From positions 1,471,501-1,535,500 of the forward strand of contig NZ_CP152052.1 of NCBI RefSeq assembly GCF_038637725.1: a stretch of 64,000 nt of DNA, given 5' to 3'. The notes under the pieces are model-generated. The model did no database searches. It worked only from the letters and a program-made list of their open reading frames with translations, and was not told the origin of the DNA. The position numbers and the translations under genes were made by a program. This stretch comes from Psychrobacillus sp. FSL H8-0483. Its GTDB lineage: Bacteria; Bacillota; Bacilli; Bacillales_A; Planococcaceae. Shown here piece after piece: positions 8,990 to 19,195 of this stretch (its first letter is position 1; the number at the start of each line of letters is the position of its first letter).

Positions 8990-9162
8990 GACGAAAATCC
9001 GCGAGACTCCTTCGGAAAAACGGACTGTTAGGACCCCATATCGGTCTTATAGGATTAAATCCTACATTTGCCACATCCATTTGGCAACGGATTCGTGACC
9101 AACATCCTGTTGACCCGAGGGTGCTTGGCAGTTCGTCCGCGGAAAGCGAGCGGATTTTCGTC
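8990..9162. repeat. Inverted-repeat element (MITE-like), about 173 bp
   Basis: GACGAAAATCCGC at 8990-9002 is matched by its exact reverse complement at 9150-9162, with the imperfect repeat extending inward and a small palindrome near 9050. No gene inside. A related end (TCTCGCGATTTTCGTC) is seen at 12080-12095. The element fills most of the gap between 8938 and 9240. Confidence 0.6.
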
Positions 9163-9239
9163 CATAATAACATAGTCGTTTAACAGAGGTTAACTAACAA
9201 TTGGTGGACACTAGGTTTGACTAACATAAATTGTATAGC

Positions 9240-9803
9240 TTATTCAACGACTGTAAAAATAATGTTAGCTTCTAATTCCACTTTATTTTGTGTTGGATTT
9301 TCTCCTACTGATAATTTCGTAATCGCTTTAATTTCATATTGCCCCGGGGAAAGATTCCCTTTTGCAACTTCCCTATATTCCTCCTCACTATAAGACTCAC
9401 CGGGCATCCCTTCATGATAGCTTCCACCAGAAAAAGAATAAACAGTTTTATAAGGCTCGCTTTTCTTAAAATCCTCGATATACAAAGGTGTATTCATAGC
9501 CCAACCGAATTGATAGTTTTTCGTTAAATTTGTCGTTTCAAATAATATTGGCGTTCCGCTATGTGCCACTGTAATTGTGTCTGTTTCTCCCTTATAAGCA
9601 AGCGTTGCAGTGATTTCTAATGGCTCGCCAACTTGGTATTCTTCCTTTTCTGTTCGCACGGTCAAAATGAACTGTTCGTTCTCGCTTATAGTTTCTGTGA
9701 TGTTTCTCTTTTTACTAGGTACTTGCTCATTTTCGATAGGTGTTTCAGTATTACAACCACTCAACAAAAAAATGATTAACAAGAATGAAATACACTTCTT
9801 CAT
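9240..9803 (-). CDS. Lipoprotein of unknown function
   Basis: A 187-residue protein with a lipoprotein signal: two lysines, a hydrophobic stretch and lipobox LLSGC (Cys 17). The mature part is polar and rich in Glu and Thr; the segment FILTVRTEKEEYQVGEPLEI resembles the first strands of an Ig-like, BsuPI-type beta-sandwich, so it may be a surface-anchored beta protein. AAAGGTGGG is 6 bases before the ATG. It stands alone on the minus strand between two plus-strand genes. I do not recognise a function. Confidence 0.7.
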   Translation of the reverse strand: MKKCISFLLIIFLLSGCNTETPIENEQVPSKKRNITETISENEQFILTVRTEKEEYQVGEPLEITATLAYKGETDTITVAHSGTPILFETTNLTKNYQFGWAMNTPLYIEDFKKSEPYKTVYSFSGGSYHEGMPGESYSEEEYREVAKGNLSPGQYEIKAITKLSVGENPTQNKVELEANIIFTVVE

Positions 9804-10013
9804 TAATACCCACCTTTATTATTGCTTTACTCCTATAATATATTTGACGTGATATTATCCATAATGTTACATCGAAGTACCTGAAATCAACTAACCTAAA
9901 ACAAGTGAAGTGTATCTTCGTCTAGGAAGGGTATAATAAAATAGAAGAAGTAGATGATAAATTGAACTGCTATAAGTATCACCAATTTATACGATAGACG
10001 GAGAAAGGAAGAT

Positions 10014-11489
10014 ATGATGTCAAAAGTGAACACAAATACTGGTTGGAACATAGAAAACAGTTATGCTGGTCTTCCGAAATTGCTGTTTACTACTATGGAC
10101 TTAAATCCTGTACGGTCACCGAAGTTGGTCATCCTCAATAATTCATTGGCAACATCTCTAGGTTTAAATACCAAGGCCCTTGAAAGTGAAAGAGGTGTGG
10201 AGGAGCTTGCTGGTAACCATCCACCAGAAGATAGTTTGCCTCTTGCTCAAGCTTATGCAGGTCATCAATTCGGACATTTTAATATGTTAGGGGACGGCCG
10301 AGCTCTACTGCTTGGCGAGCAAATTACTCCCCAAGGAGACCGAGTTGATATTCAGCTAAAGGGTTCAGGTAGAACGCCATACTCTCGCGGGGGAGATGGG
10401 AGAGCAGGACTTGGACCGATGCTTCGTGAATACATAATTAGCGAGGCAATGCATGGATTTGGTATCCCTACAACACGCAGCCTATCGGTGGTGACAACCG
10501 GTGAATCCATCATTCGTGAAATGGAACAACCTGGTGCAGTTATGACTCGAGTTGCTGCAAGTCATATTCGAGTAGGAACTTTTCAATTTGCTGCAAATTG
10601 GGGAACTTTCGAAGATCTTCGCTCATTAGCAGACTACACGTTAGAAAGACATTATCCGGAGATTGATGATAAAGAAGAGAACCGATACCTTTCACTTCTG
10701 CAAGAAGTAATCAAGCGTCAAGCCGAGTTGATTGCCAAATGGCAATTGGTTGGTTTTATTCATGGGGTGATGAACACGGACAATATGGCCATTAGTGGAG
10801 AAACTATTGATTATGGTCCTTGTGCATTCATGGATACATATGACCCTAAGACAGTATTCAGTTCTATTGATACTCATGGGCGCTACGCCTATGGTAATCA
10901 GCCTAATATCGCCGGTTGGAACCTCGCTCGATTTGCTGAAAGCTTGTTGCCTCTTATACATGAAGAACAAGAGCAAGCAATCAAGCTGGCCGAAGATGCG
11001 ATGACAAATTATTCCGAGTTGTATCAATCTAGCTGGCTCAAAGGTATGAGAGCAAAATTGGGGATTTACAATGAAGAGACAGAAGATATTTCCCTTATTG
11101 AGGACCTTCTTTATATGATGGAGAAATATGGCGCAGACTATACGAATACATTTCGATCACTAACCTTAGATCAGATGGAGGATACGGTCCTATTTGGTAC
11201 TCCAGAATTTATAGATTGGAACGAGATATGGCAATCGAGATTGAGTAGACAGAAGGAATCCAAAGACTTATCAATTGAGTTGATGCGGAATAGTAACCCT
11301 GCTGTAATTCCTCGTAATCACCGGGTAGAAGAAGCACTTGACGCAGCAGTGAGTCAAGGAGATTATAGTCTGTTGGAGCAGCTAGTTGATGTACTTAGAA
11401 TTCCTTACGCATATACTCCTAAACAGAATGAATACAGCACACTCCCACCGGAATCCAGCTGTCGTTACCAAACTTTCTGTGGTACATGA
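10014..11489 (+). CDS. selO: SelO/YdiU protein adenylyltransferase
   Basis: A 491-residue member of the SelO family, pseudokinases that transfer AMP to Ser, Thr or Tyr of target proteins and protect against oxidative stress. Family segments are clear: [20 protein letters not shown], then [17 protein letters not shown], and near residue 250 [19 protein letters not shown] with the metal-binding Asn/Asp. The C-terminal YQTFCGT looks like the natural end, so length is complete despite the repeat that starts 7 bases downstream. AAAGGAAG precedes two ATGs (10014 and 10017). Monocistronic. Confidence 0.92.
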   Translation: MMSKVNTNTGWNIENSYAGLPKLLFTTMDLNPVRSPKLVILNNSLATSLGLNTKALESERGVEELAGNHPPEDSLPLAQAYAGHQFGHFNMLGDGRALLLGEQITPQGDRVDIQLKGSGRTPYSRGGDGRAGLGPMLREYIISEAMHGFGIPTTRSLSVVTTGESIIREMEQPGAVMTRVAASHIRVGTFQFAANWGTFEDLRSLADYTLERHYPEIDDKEENRYLSLLQEVIKRQAELIAKWQLVGFIHGVMNTDNMAISGETIDYGPCAFMDTYDPKTVFSSIDTHGRYAYGNQPNIAGWNLARFAESLLPLIHEEQEQAIKLAEDAMTNYSELYQSSWLKGMRAKLGIYNEETEDISLIEDLLYMMEKYGADYTNTFRSLTLDQMEDTVLFGTPEFIDWNEIWQSRLSRQKESKDLSIELMRNSNPAVIPRNHRVEEALDAAVSQGDYSLLEQLVDVLRIPYAYTPKQNEYSTLPPESSCRYQTFCGT

Positions 11490-11510
11490 TGATTTGCCCA
11501 TAAATTGAAG

Positions 11511-11550
11511 CAGGTGTAGAAAAACGAGTCTTTTTCTACACCTGTTTTTT
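11511..11550 (+). terminator. Terminator of selO, inside the repeat
   Basis: A 14-bp perfect stem (11511-11524 / 11531-11544) is followed by six T. The same structure is present in repeat copy B near 21045-21084. Confidence 0.85.
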
Positions 11551-11626
11551 GTATACTTTTTATTAAACAACTATTTTTTGTAGGCAATTGATGTAGTGAA
11601 AGACAGCGACTCCAGGGGAATAGCAT

Positions 11627-11881
11627 GAGGGCACTGAAAAAGTGGTATTCTAATAAAATTCCTAATAAATATCCGCTAATTGGATTTAGCACGGCTCTGT
11701 TCGCTTTCCGTGGGCGAGCGCCGAGCCTCCTCCTACGCTACGCTACGCTTCTTGCGGGGTCTCGGCTGTCTCGCTTTCCCACAGGAGTCTCACGACGCCG
11801 TGCTAAATCCTATAGTACACAGTATCGTTACATCAAATATTTATTATAAAAAATTCTGTAATAGAGTTTTTCAGTACCCTC
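11627..11881. mobile_element. 255-bp MITE with 15-bp terminal inverted repeats and 8-bp target duplication
   Basis: The ends GAGGGCACTGAAAAA (11627-11641) and its complement (11867-11881) match in 14 of 15 bases. AATAGCAT flanks it on both sides (11619-11626 and 11882-11889), and the empty site is seen in copy B of the host repeat. Inside, a second inverted repeat, GGATTTAGCACGGC at 11682-11695 and its complement at 11797-11810, encloses a GC-rich core, as if one element sits in another. No gene inside. Confidence 0.85.
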
Positions 11882-12026
11882 AATAGCATGAGCTGAAGGC
11901 CCGGCAGGAGCGAAAGCGACGAGGAGACTGAAGCCATGCCCGCGGAAAGCGTCCGTCTGGAACGGAAATCAATACATTGGAAAAGGGACCATCTCTCAGT
12001 CACTATATGGCTTTAAGGACAGCCCC

Positions 12027-12296
12027 TTTGTTCCTATAAGCTCCTTGCGGGGTCTTGGCAGCCCGTTTTTCCACAGGCGTCTCGCGATTTTCGTCAACAA
12101 ATATATTCTCCTTAAAATCGCTCGGTAAATGATGTAGCAAAGTCCATTCCAAAGCAATCCGGAAACATCTGCGAACAGGTATTGCACTAAAACGGCACTA
12201 TCCGCTTCTCTTATTAAGATAGTAGGGAAAAAGCAAATTGAAGTAATTGGTTCTATCTTACTCGTTTTTGATTACACTAAAAGTAGGACAGAGAAT
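12027..12296. other. Gene-free stretch with a repeat remnant
   Basis: The part at 12035-12095 (GCGGGGTCTTGGC to GCGATTTTCGTC) resembles, in reverse, one end of the 8990-9162 element. The rest is presumably the promoter region of the next gene. I see no ORF or RNA gene here. Confidence 0.45.
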
Positions 12297-12311
12297 GGAG
12301 GTGAAGAGGAT

Positions 12312-13577
12312 TTGGCGAAGAAATGGGGAATTATAGCACTTTTACTATTTGGGGTATATGCATTAGGGATGTATTTTTATATCTTTCATAGTGATAGTGG
12401 GGGTATACCAACAGCTTTGAAAGGGACTGTTGCAGATCCACACGTCTTTATGTCGGAGCGTGAATTGTACCTAAGTGAGGAGTATTCAAAAATAAAGAAT
12501 TTCCTCTTTTTTGTAGGAACACCGTTTGAATGGCTTGTCTTACTTTTTATATTGATTACTGGGCTTTCTCAAGCGTTTGAAAGATGGATCCCTTTGCAAA
12601 ACAAATGGGCAATTTGGCAAAATGCAATCTATTTATTTTTATTATCCTTACTTATGTTTATCGTGTTATTTCCTTTAGATTATTACAGGTATTCCTTAAG
12701 TAAATACTATGGGATTAGTACCCAGAATTTCAATTCTTGGATGCGAGATAATGTCATTGAATTTTGGGTTAACTTCGGAACAACAGTAGTGATTGTGACC
12801 GTTTTATATTGGCTTATTAATAAAAGCACAACGAAATGGTGGTTTAACGCATGGTTATTAATGATTCCTTTCTCCATTTTCCTCATGTTTATTCAACCAG
12901 TATTAATCGACCCACTTTATAACGATTTTTATCCACTAACCAATAAAGAACTAGAGACGAAAATTTTGTCGTTGGCTGAGCAAGCAAATATTCCAACAGA
13001 GCATGTGTATGAAGTGAATATGGCGGAAAAGACAAATGCGCTAAATGCCTATGTTACGGGGATTGGGAGTAATTCCAGAATAGTGTTATGGGATACGACG
13101 TTAAACCGCTTATCAGAAAATGAAATTCTCTTCATCATGGCTCATGAGATGGGGCATTATGTGGAAAAACATATTTATTTCGGAATCGCTGGTTATTTAT
13201 TAACGATGCTTGTTGGGCTTTGGTTAACAGCGAAACTAATGCGTAGGGTCATCACCCGCTATGGACGTGTATTAAAAATTAATCGAATAAATGCTATTCA
13301 CTCGCTTCCATTGTTTTTGCTTATTACATCTTTTCTGTTATTCGTTTCAAGTCCACTTTCCAATTACATTTCTAGATATCAGGAAAATAGAGCTGATCAG
13401 TATGCTATAGAGTTAGTAGTCGACCCAGAGGCAGCTGTGAGCACTTTTCAAGAGCTAACAAAGGCTGGATTAAGTGAAGTGAATCCTCCATTACTCGTAA
13501 AATGGTTTCGATATTCTCATCCAACCATGTTAGAAAGAATAACTAAAGTAGCTAATGAAATAGGAAAAGAAGAGTGA
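12312..13577 (+). CDS. M48-family membrane metalloprotease (Ste24/YhfN-like)
   Basis: A 421-residue integral membrane zinc protease. The zinc motif HEMGH is near residue 278 and the third ligand Glu is in ENRADQYA near residue 358, both typical of the Ste24 branch. Several membrane helices lie in the N-terminal half and two more after the HEMGH helix. The start is TTG 12312 with GGAGGTG 9 bases upstream. Ste24 proteins cleave membrane or misfolded proteins; B. subtilis YhfN is of this kind. No operon partner. Confidence 0.88.
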   Translation: MAKKWGIIALLLFGVYALGMYFYIFHSDSGGIPTALKGTVADPHVFMSERELYLSEEYSKIKNFLFFVGTPFEWLVLLFILITGLSQAFERWIPLQNKWAIWQNAIYLFLLSLLMFIVLFPLDYYRYSLSKYYGISTQNFNSWMRDNVIEFWVNFGTTVVIVTVLYWLINKSTTKWWFNAWLLMIPFSIFLMFIQPVLIDPLYNDFYPLTNKELETKILSLAEQANIPTEHVYEVNMAEKTNALNAYVTGIGSNSRIVLWDTTLNRLSENEILFIMAHEMGHYVEKHIYFGIAGYLLTMLVGLWLTAKLMRRVITRYGRVLKINRINAIHSLPLFLLITSFLLFVSSPLSNYISRYQENRADQYAIELVVDPEAAVSTFQELTKAGLSEVNPPLLVKWFRYSHPTMLERITKVANEIGKEE

Positions 13578-13643
13578 GGTAAATTAACAGAAGCAAATTA
13601 GCTAAAAGAGATTATAGGGAATCAAGTTATGAACATATGTAAG

Positions 13644-13688
13644 CGTCAAATAATGCCTGCCTAGCGACTAGGTGGGCATTATTTGACG
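13644..13688. repeat. Long perfect hairpin in 13578-13935 gap
   Basis: Two 21-base arms (13644-13664, 13668-13688) pair fully, counting two G-T pairs, with a 3-base loop. No T run follows, so it is not a standard terminator. The rest of the gap has a short open stretch around 13775-13893 that I cannot assign. Confidence 0.6.
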
Positions 13689-13935
13689 TTGACTTGATTA
13701 CGTGCATTTTATTTGTTGAAATTGCGTAAACACCCAACAAATAGATTCCATTCAGACTAGTGTATGAGTTGTTCGTTACACAGGGAACACTGGAGGGATA
13801 CCTGGTGAATATGTCAACAGATTGCCACTTAGTAAGGATGGCGAATTCAATAATTCTGTTATATTTAGAAGAGTAACAATATCGAGAAATTAGAAATGTC
13901 GTACAGGAAAATGAAGGAGTGTTAAACTAGACAAC

Positions 13936-14832
13936 ATGCAAAAACAATCTAACTTTAATTTATGGGCATTGGCTCTAAAAACAGGTATTATTAAATCTAA
14001 TTTAATTCCGATGGTAGCAGGTCTGATGCTAGCTTTATACACATATGAGTTAAGTTTCCGAGACAATCTTTCGAATCTTGTTTATGCAATTTTAGGAACG
14101 GCGGCAGTAATTGCTGCTGCGGGTTCTTTTAATAATTTGTACGATCGTGACATTGATGTTGTGATGCAACGTACGAAAAATCGTCCCACCGTAACAGGTG
14201 AATTATCTCCGAAACTTATCTTGGTCGTTGGAATCTCTTTACTTTTAATCGGAATTGGATTACTTGCATTAACGACACCACTTGCATCATTCTTAGGTTT
14301 TCTCGGAGTATTTTTCTATGTTGTACCATATACAATTTGGACGAAACGCCGTACCATTTGGAACACAGAAGTTGGCAGTATTTCAGGGGCAATGCCACCA
14401 CTTATTGGTTGGGCAGCAGTAGCACCAGATATTTGGCATCCTGCAGCGTGGGCATTGTTCATTATCGTCATGATTTGGCAAATGCCGCACTTTTACGCGA
14501 TTGCTCTTCGGAAAAAGGATGATTACGCTGCAGCGAATATCCCAATGCTTCCTGTAGTAAAAGGTGAGCGTCGTACGTATATTCAATCCAACATTTACTT
14601 AGTACTATTAATATTAACGAGCTTCTTATTTTTACCCCTTAGCTTAGGGCTCACATTTGTTTCGGTTATTTTAGGAGCAATTTGGCTGTCGATGAGTATT
14701 GTGGGCTATCACAAGAAGGAAGGGAAGAAATGGGCGAACCGTATGTTTGTATACTCTTTATTCCATATGATGTTCATTTTCGGCACTGTCATTATTTATG
14801 CATCTATAGGATTAATATTAAACGAGCATTGA
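13936..14832 (+). CDS. ctaB: Protoheme IX farnesyltransferase
   Basis: Converts heme B to heme O by adding a farnesyl group, a step needed for heme-copper oxidases. The UbiA-family motif with the Asp-rich NNLYDRDIDVVMQRTKNRP is present at about residues 63-81, and a second acidic region and GSISGAMPPLIGW follow. About nine membrane helices; 298 residues is normal. A GAAGGAG lies 16 bases before the ATG, farther than usual, but no other start is available in frame. The other cta genes are not next to it, so this is an unlinked copy. Confidence 0.93.
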   Translation: MQKQSNFNLWALALKTGIIKSNLIPMVAGLMLALYTYELSFRDNLSNLVYAILGTAAVIAAAGSFNNLYDRDIDVVMQRTKNRPTVTGELSPKLILVVGISLLLIGIGLLALTTPLASFLGFLGVFFYVVPYTIWTKRRTIWNTEVGSISGAMPPLIGWAAVAPDIWHPAAWALFIIVMIWQMPHFYAIALRKKDDYAAANIPMLPVVKGERRTYIQSNIYLVLLILTSFLFLPLSLGLTFVSVILGAIWLSMSIVGYHKKEGKKWANRMFVYSLFHMMFIFGTVIIYASIGLILNEH

Positions 14833-14840
14833 GTTAGAAA

Positions 14841-14892
14841 CCTTGTGTCACGAACAATTCAGAATAATTTCTGAGTTATGCATGACACAGGG
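14841..14892. terminator. Hairpin between convergent ctaB and Ca-ATPase genes
   Basis: Outer arms CCTTGTGTCA (14841-14850) and TGACACAGGG (14883-14892) pair with an inner CAGAA...TTCTG stem. No T run; position suggests a two-way terminator. Its right part resembles sequences at 13757-13788 and 17908-17940. Confidence 0.45.
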
Positions 14893-14900
14893 TCCACTAA

Positions 14901-17510
14901 CTATTTTGTACTTCTCACGAACAATAGTTTATACCACTGATTAACTAGAAAAGGCATACAAGACAAGCTATAAATAATAACTAGTTGTACTCCACTTAAT
15001 GTCGCGACTTCAAACACACCTGTAAGCGAAGGGATAAATAATACTAAATGTAAACATAAAAAACCTATTAAAAATGCTAGCCAAGTATATTTATTTGAAA
15101 ATACACCAATAGTGAAGATCGATTCTTTCGATCTGGAGTTGAAGCCATGTATTAATCTCGACAAACATAAAGTTGTGAATGCCATTGTGCTTGCTGTTAG
15201 CGTATCTCCCGCCTGCAATCCCATTCGAAAAGCAATAATTGTAGAGATTGCAATTAATAACCCTTCAAGCACCACTTGAGTAGTAAATGTTTTATTTAAT
15301 AAAGACTTGTGAATATCTCTAGGCTTGTCCTTCATTGTATTTTTATTATGCGGCTCTAAACCTATTGCAATTGCTGGCAGACTATCGGTAAGTAAGTTAA
15401 TAAATAATAGATGCACAGGTGCAAAGGGAACTGGTAAACCTAATACAGTTGCATATAAAACAACAAAAATAGCACCTGCATTCCCTGACAATAAGAATAG
15501 AATGGCGTTTTTAATATTGGTATAGAGGCTTCTTCCATTCGAGATTGCTTTGACAATCGTTGAAAAATTATCATCTGTTAAGATCATAGAGGATGCATCT
15601 TTTGCTACCTCGGTACCAGTTATCCCCATCGCCACACCGATATCGGCTTGTTTTAAAGCGGGGCCATCATTGACACCATCCCCGGTCATCGCAACGACAT
15701 TTCCTTTTTCCTGCCATGCTTTCACGATACGAATTTTATGCTCTGGTGTTACACGGGCAAAAACAGAAATATCTTGTACCTTTTCTTGTAATTGTTGATC
15801 AGTTAATCCTTCAATCTCATAGCCTTCAATCGCTTCTGAAGGATCATTTAAAATACCAATTTGTTTCGCAATTGCAGTTGCTGTTATTTTATGGTCTCCA
15901 GTAATCATAACTGGTTTAATACCAGCTTTTATACAGCTTTCAACAGCTGCTTTTGACTCTTTTCTAGGAGGATCCATCATTGCAATTAATCCGACAAAGA
16001 TTAAATCTCTTTCACCCCAGGCATCGATTGATTGATGTACCTGTATCTCTTTGTAAGCTATCGCTATTACTCTTAATCCATTCATCGAAAAATCACGATT
16101 CACTTCTTCGATTTTGTTACGATGTTTTTCCGTTATAGTACGTACACCTGTAGAAGTTTCGATTTTCGCAATCTTAGGTAAAAGAACATCAACTGCTCCT
16201 TTGGTAATCATTATTGATTGCAGATTGGACCGATGCACAGTCGTCATTAACTTTCTGTCCGAATCAAAAGGAATTTCCGCCACTCTCGGTTTGAGACTTC
16301 TTACGATTAATTCATCAAGACCGTACTGCTTCCCTAATTTTACAAGTGCAATTTCAGTGGGGTCACCGATTTCTTTATGATCTCTTTCCAATGCGTCATT
16401 ACATAATAGTGACATTTCAATAAGATTTTTCTCTATTGCATTTTCAGTATTTAGTTGATCCTGCGGAATGACTTTTTGATCAATATATACTTGCTGAACA
16501 GTCATCTTATTTTCTGTTAATGTCCCCGTTTTATCTGAACAAATAACCGATACACTTCCCAGACTTTCGACAGCATAAAGCTTTCGTATAATGGCATTTT
16601 CTTTCGCCATTTTCTGTGTTCCAAAAGCCAATACAATGGTAACAATCGAGCTTAATGCTTCTGGAATTGCTGCAACTGCCAGCGAAACAGCAAACATAAA
16701 CGATTCTACCAACTCTCGACCTCGAAAAAGATCGATAGTGAAAATGGCTAGACAGATTATCGTTATCCCTAATGCTAGATTTTCTCCAAAACGATCTAGA
16801 CTTATTTGTAGAGGTGTTTTCTTTTCTTTCGCAGTACCCAGTAAACTTGCGATTTTTCCGATTTCGGTTTCCATTCCAATAGCTGTAACAAGTACAGTGC
16901 CGCGACCAGTAGTGACAAAACCTCCAGTGAAAACCATGTTTTTTTTATCTGCAATGGTTACATGATTTTCATTGATTGGTTCGGTACTCTTCGCAACAGC
17001 CAATGATTCACCTGTCAGCGAGCTTTCATTTATATGCAGATTATGGCTTTCTACTAATCTTCCATCCGCATTTACATAATCACCAGCTACCAAATAGAGA
17101 ATATCTCCAACCACTATATCTTCTGAAGAAATCTCTACGATCTGATTATTTCGCATCACTTTTGCAACTGGAGTGGTCAAAGCTTTCAGATTATCCAAGG
17201 ACTGTTCTGCCTTCACATGCTGTACAGTACCCAGGATTGCGTTTAATATAACGACAATCATGATTACAATAGTGCTTCCTACTTCACCTAATAGAAATGA
17301 AATGAAAGCGGCGATGATTAAAATTATGACTAATAAATCCTTAAACTGTCCAAAGAAAACGGCGAATGTACTTGTTCTTTTTCCTTCCACCAATTTATTA
17401 GAACCGTATATTTTTTGTCTATTTCGGACGTCATAATCATTCAATCCTTGATTTGTGACGTCCAATATCTTCATGATTTCAAGTGATGATTGTTGATGAT
17501 ATTCTAACAT
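14901..17510 (-). CDS. Calcium-type P-type ATPase (YloB-like)
   Basis: An 869-residue P2-type cation pump of the SERCA/PMCA group. The phosphorylation motif CSDKTGTLT has Asp 326; the membrane-helix-4 motif AVAAIPEAL, the actuator SLTGES and the hinge MTGDGVNDGPALKQADIG are all present. The N-terminal cation-ATPase domain and the C-terminal helical domain are complete. It most likely exports Ca2+; Mn2+ cannot be excluded. GAAGGAGA lies just upstream of the ATG. It is convergent with ctaB and divergent from nos. B. subtilis YloB (890 residues) is the nearest relative I know. Confidence 0.9.
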   Translation of the reverse strand: MLEYHQQSSLEIMKILDVTNQGLNDYDVRNRQKIYGSNKLVEGKRTSTFAVFFGQFKDLLVIILIIAAFISFLLGEVGSTIVIMIVVILNAILGTVQHVKAEQSLDNLKALTTPVAKVMRNNQIVEISSEDIVVGDILYLVAGDYVNADGRLVESHNLHINESSLTGESLAVAKSTEPINENHVTIADKKNMVFTGGFVTTGRGTVLVTAIGMETEIGKIASLLGTAKEKKTPLQISLDRFGENLALGITIICLAIFTIDLFRGRELVESFMFAVSLAVAAIPEALSSIVTIVLAFGTQKMAKENAIIRKLYAVESLGSVSVICSDKTGTLTENKMTVQQVYIDQKVIPQDQLNTENAIEKNLIEMSLLCNDALERDHKEIGDPTEIALVKLGKQYGLDELIVRSLKPRVAEIPFDSDRKLMTTVHRSNLQSIMITKGAVDVLLPKIAKIETSTGVRTITEKHRNKIEEVNRDFSMNGLRVIAIAYKEIQVHQSIDAWGERDLIFVGLIAMMDPPRKESKAAVESCIKAGIKPVMITGDHKITATAIAKQIGILNDPSEAIEGYEIEGLTDQQLQEKVQDISVFARVTPEHKIRIVKAWQEKGNVVAMTGDGVNDGPALKQADIGVAMGITGTEVAKDASSMILTDDNFSTIVKAISNGRSLYTNIKNAILFLLSGNAGAIFVVLYATVLGLPVPFAPVHLLFINLLTDSLPAIAIGLEPHNKNTMKDKPRDIHKSLLNKTFTTQVVLEGLLIAISTIIAFRMGLQAGDTLTASTMAFTTLCLSRLIHGFNSRSKESIFTIGVFSNKYTWLAFLIGFLCLHLVLFIPSLTGVFEVATLSGVQLVIIYSLSCMPFLVNQWYKLLFVRSTK

Positions 17511-17997
17511 TCGATTCTCCTTCCAGTGTGCAATTATTAGACTATCAACCTAATTAAAGATAATCTCAGCAGAGATACTACTTGCTATTGAGTCTCGATA
17601 AACTCGAATAATTCAATTTCTATTGTCCATCAGAATGGAAGGAAGTAGCTAAAATAGGTCCATGAAGTAGGCACCTTTTGGATTGTGCAGGTATCAGATT
17701 CACTTGAATATATTTCCGGAAAATAGCATTCGAATAAGTATTTCAATTTTGTTCTCTATATATTCCACCTCCATTAACTATAACAATATTATTCCTTGTT
17801 CTATTCCAGTATGATAATAAGCGATATAGAAATTAAATTATTTGTTATATCGTTGAAAATATATATATAGATTCAAATAATTCAATTTTTATCACTTAAA
17901 ATTCAGAATAGTTTCCATAATGTGCGTAACACAGGGAACGCTTCTATTTGTAACAGTGTCATAAATTCCTCACAACTTTTGGAGGGTTGGTACTTGT
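17511..17997. other. Divergent intergenic region
   Basis: This 487-bp AT-rich stretch must hold the promoters of the Ca-ATPase and nos genes. Around 17908-17940 it has a copy of the short motif ending ACACAGGGAAC that also lies upstream of ctaB. I see no gene in it. Confidence 0.4.
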
Positions 17998-19107
17998 TTG
18001 GCTTGGCATCTTTCTACTAAGATGGAAGGTGTAGTGGAAGGGACGAGAGGTATGTTAAATGAAGCGAAAGCGTTTATACATCTTTTTTATAAGGAAACAG
18101 GTAGAGATGAACAAGAAATGGTTACTCGATTAAAAGAGATCGAGGAGCAGATTTATATAAATGGTACCTATGAACATACGGCAGAGGAGCTAACATACGG
18201 TGCTAAAGTGGCGTGGCGTAATAGCAATAAATGCATTGGTCGTTTATTTTGGCAAAGCTTAACTGTAATAGATAAAAGGGAACTACATACAGAGGAAGTC
18301 ATCTTTGAATCTTTACTGGAACATATAAAGTTTGCCACCAATGAGGGGCGAATCAGACCGACGATTACGATATTTTCACCACAAGATGTCCGTGTTTGGA
18401 ATCATCAGCTGATTCGTTATGCAGGATATGAGATGGAGGACGGAATTATTGGAGATTCCGATTCGATTGCTTTCACAAAAGTATGTGAAGAACTTGGTTG
18501 GAAAGGAAACAAAACAAATTTTGATGTCTTGCCACTCGTCATTCAAGTAAAGAATCGACCTGCAAAAATTTTCGAAATTCCTGAGCAATATATATTAGAA
18601 GTTCCAATCCGGCACCCAGAATATAATTGGTTTAAAGAACTACAATTGAAATGGTATGCAGTGCCGATGATTTCTAGCATGAAACTTGAAATTGGTGGCA
18701 TCACTTATGCAGCTGCTCCATTTAACGGATGGTATATGGGTACAGAAATCGGTGCACGTAATCTAGCAGATGATTACCGCTATAACATGTTGCCGACGAT
18801 TGCAGAGCATATGGGGCTTAACACAAAATCGAATGCTTCTCTATGGAAGGATCGTGCACTAGTTGAACTGAATGCAGCGGTTTTACATTCTTTCAAAGAA
18901 GACGGGGTCAGTATTGTAGATCACCATACAGCAGCACAGCAATTTAAGAAATTTGAAGAGATTGAAAAGGATGCAGGGCGAGATGTCACTGGAAACTGGA
19001 CATGGCTTATTCCTCCAATGTCACCGGCAACCACTCATATCTTTCAAAAGCCATACAATAATGAAAAGATAACACCTAACTATTCTTATCAACCTTTACC
19101 ATATTAA
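17998..19107 (+). CDS. nos: Bacterial nitric oxide synthase (oxygenase only)
   Basis: Makes NO and citrulline from arginine, using a non-dedicated reductase; bacterial NO protects against oxidative stress. The heme thiolate is Cys 79 in [13 protein letters not shown], and the substrate pocket segment [13 protein letters not shown] carries the conserved Glu. The length (369) fits the oxygenase domain alone, with no reductase module. The start is TTG 17998 with GGAGGG 11 bases upstream. It is monocistronic with a perfect terminator. Confidence 0.94.
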   Translation: MAWHLSTKMEGVVEGTRGMLNEAKAFIHLFYKETGRDEQEMVTRLKEIEEQIYINGTYEHTAEELTYGAKVAWRNSNKCIGRLFWQSLTVIDKRELHTEEVIFESLLEHIKFATNEGRIRPTITIFSPQDVRVWNHQLIRYAGYEMEDGIIGDSDSIAFTKVCEELGWKGNKTNFDVLPLVIQVKNRPAKIFEIPEQYILEVPIRHPEYNWFKELQLKWYAVPMISSMKLEIGGITYAAAPFNGWYMGTEIGARNLADDYRYNMLPTIAEHMGLNTKSNASLWKDRALVELNAAVLHSFKEDGVSIVDHHTAAQQFKKFEEIEKDAGRDVTGNWTWLIPPMSPATTHIFQKPYNNEKITPNYSYQPLPY

Positions 19108-19145
19108 AAAGCAGAAGCATGGGTCCCATGCTTCTGCTTTTTAAA
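19107..19145. terminator. Bidirectional terminator of nos and MFS gene
   Basis: A 17-bp perfect hairpin (19107-19123 / 19124-19141) has A on the left and T on the right, so it can act for both convergent genes. Confidence 0.85.
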
Positions 19146-19195
19146 TATAAACAAGTACAGAATAAAGCCTCCGTAAACGGCTGAGCACTATTATC

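Larger units (their letters stand above)
11496..12026. repeat. 270-bp repeat, copy A, interrupted by a MITE
   Basis: Outside its insertion this copy is nearly the same as 21029-21298. It runs from GCCCATAAATTGAAG to GGACAGCCCC, and its right half recurs at 62131-62214. The left part holds the hairpin that also serves as terminator for selO; the right part carries GGAAAGCGTCCGTCTGG. After removing 11627-11889 the copy is about 268 bp. No coding capacity. The GGGGCTGTCC end looks like that of some insertion sequences, so the family may be a dead-end mobile element; that is inference. Confidence 0.8.

Noticed and set aside
10692-11027. Minus-strand frame opposite selO
   Set aside because: It lies within conserved SelO coding sequence and has no start signal or known features.
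13740-13935. T-box or other riboswitch before ctaB
   Set aside because: No T-box core and no specifier-type stem with a terminator could be found.
15325-17436. Plus-strand open frames opposite the Ca-ATPase gene
   Set aside because: They are antisense shadows of a well-supported P-type ATPase, with no ribosome sites or family features.
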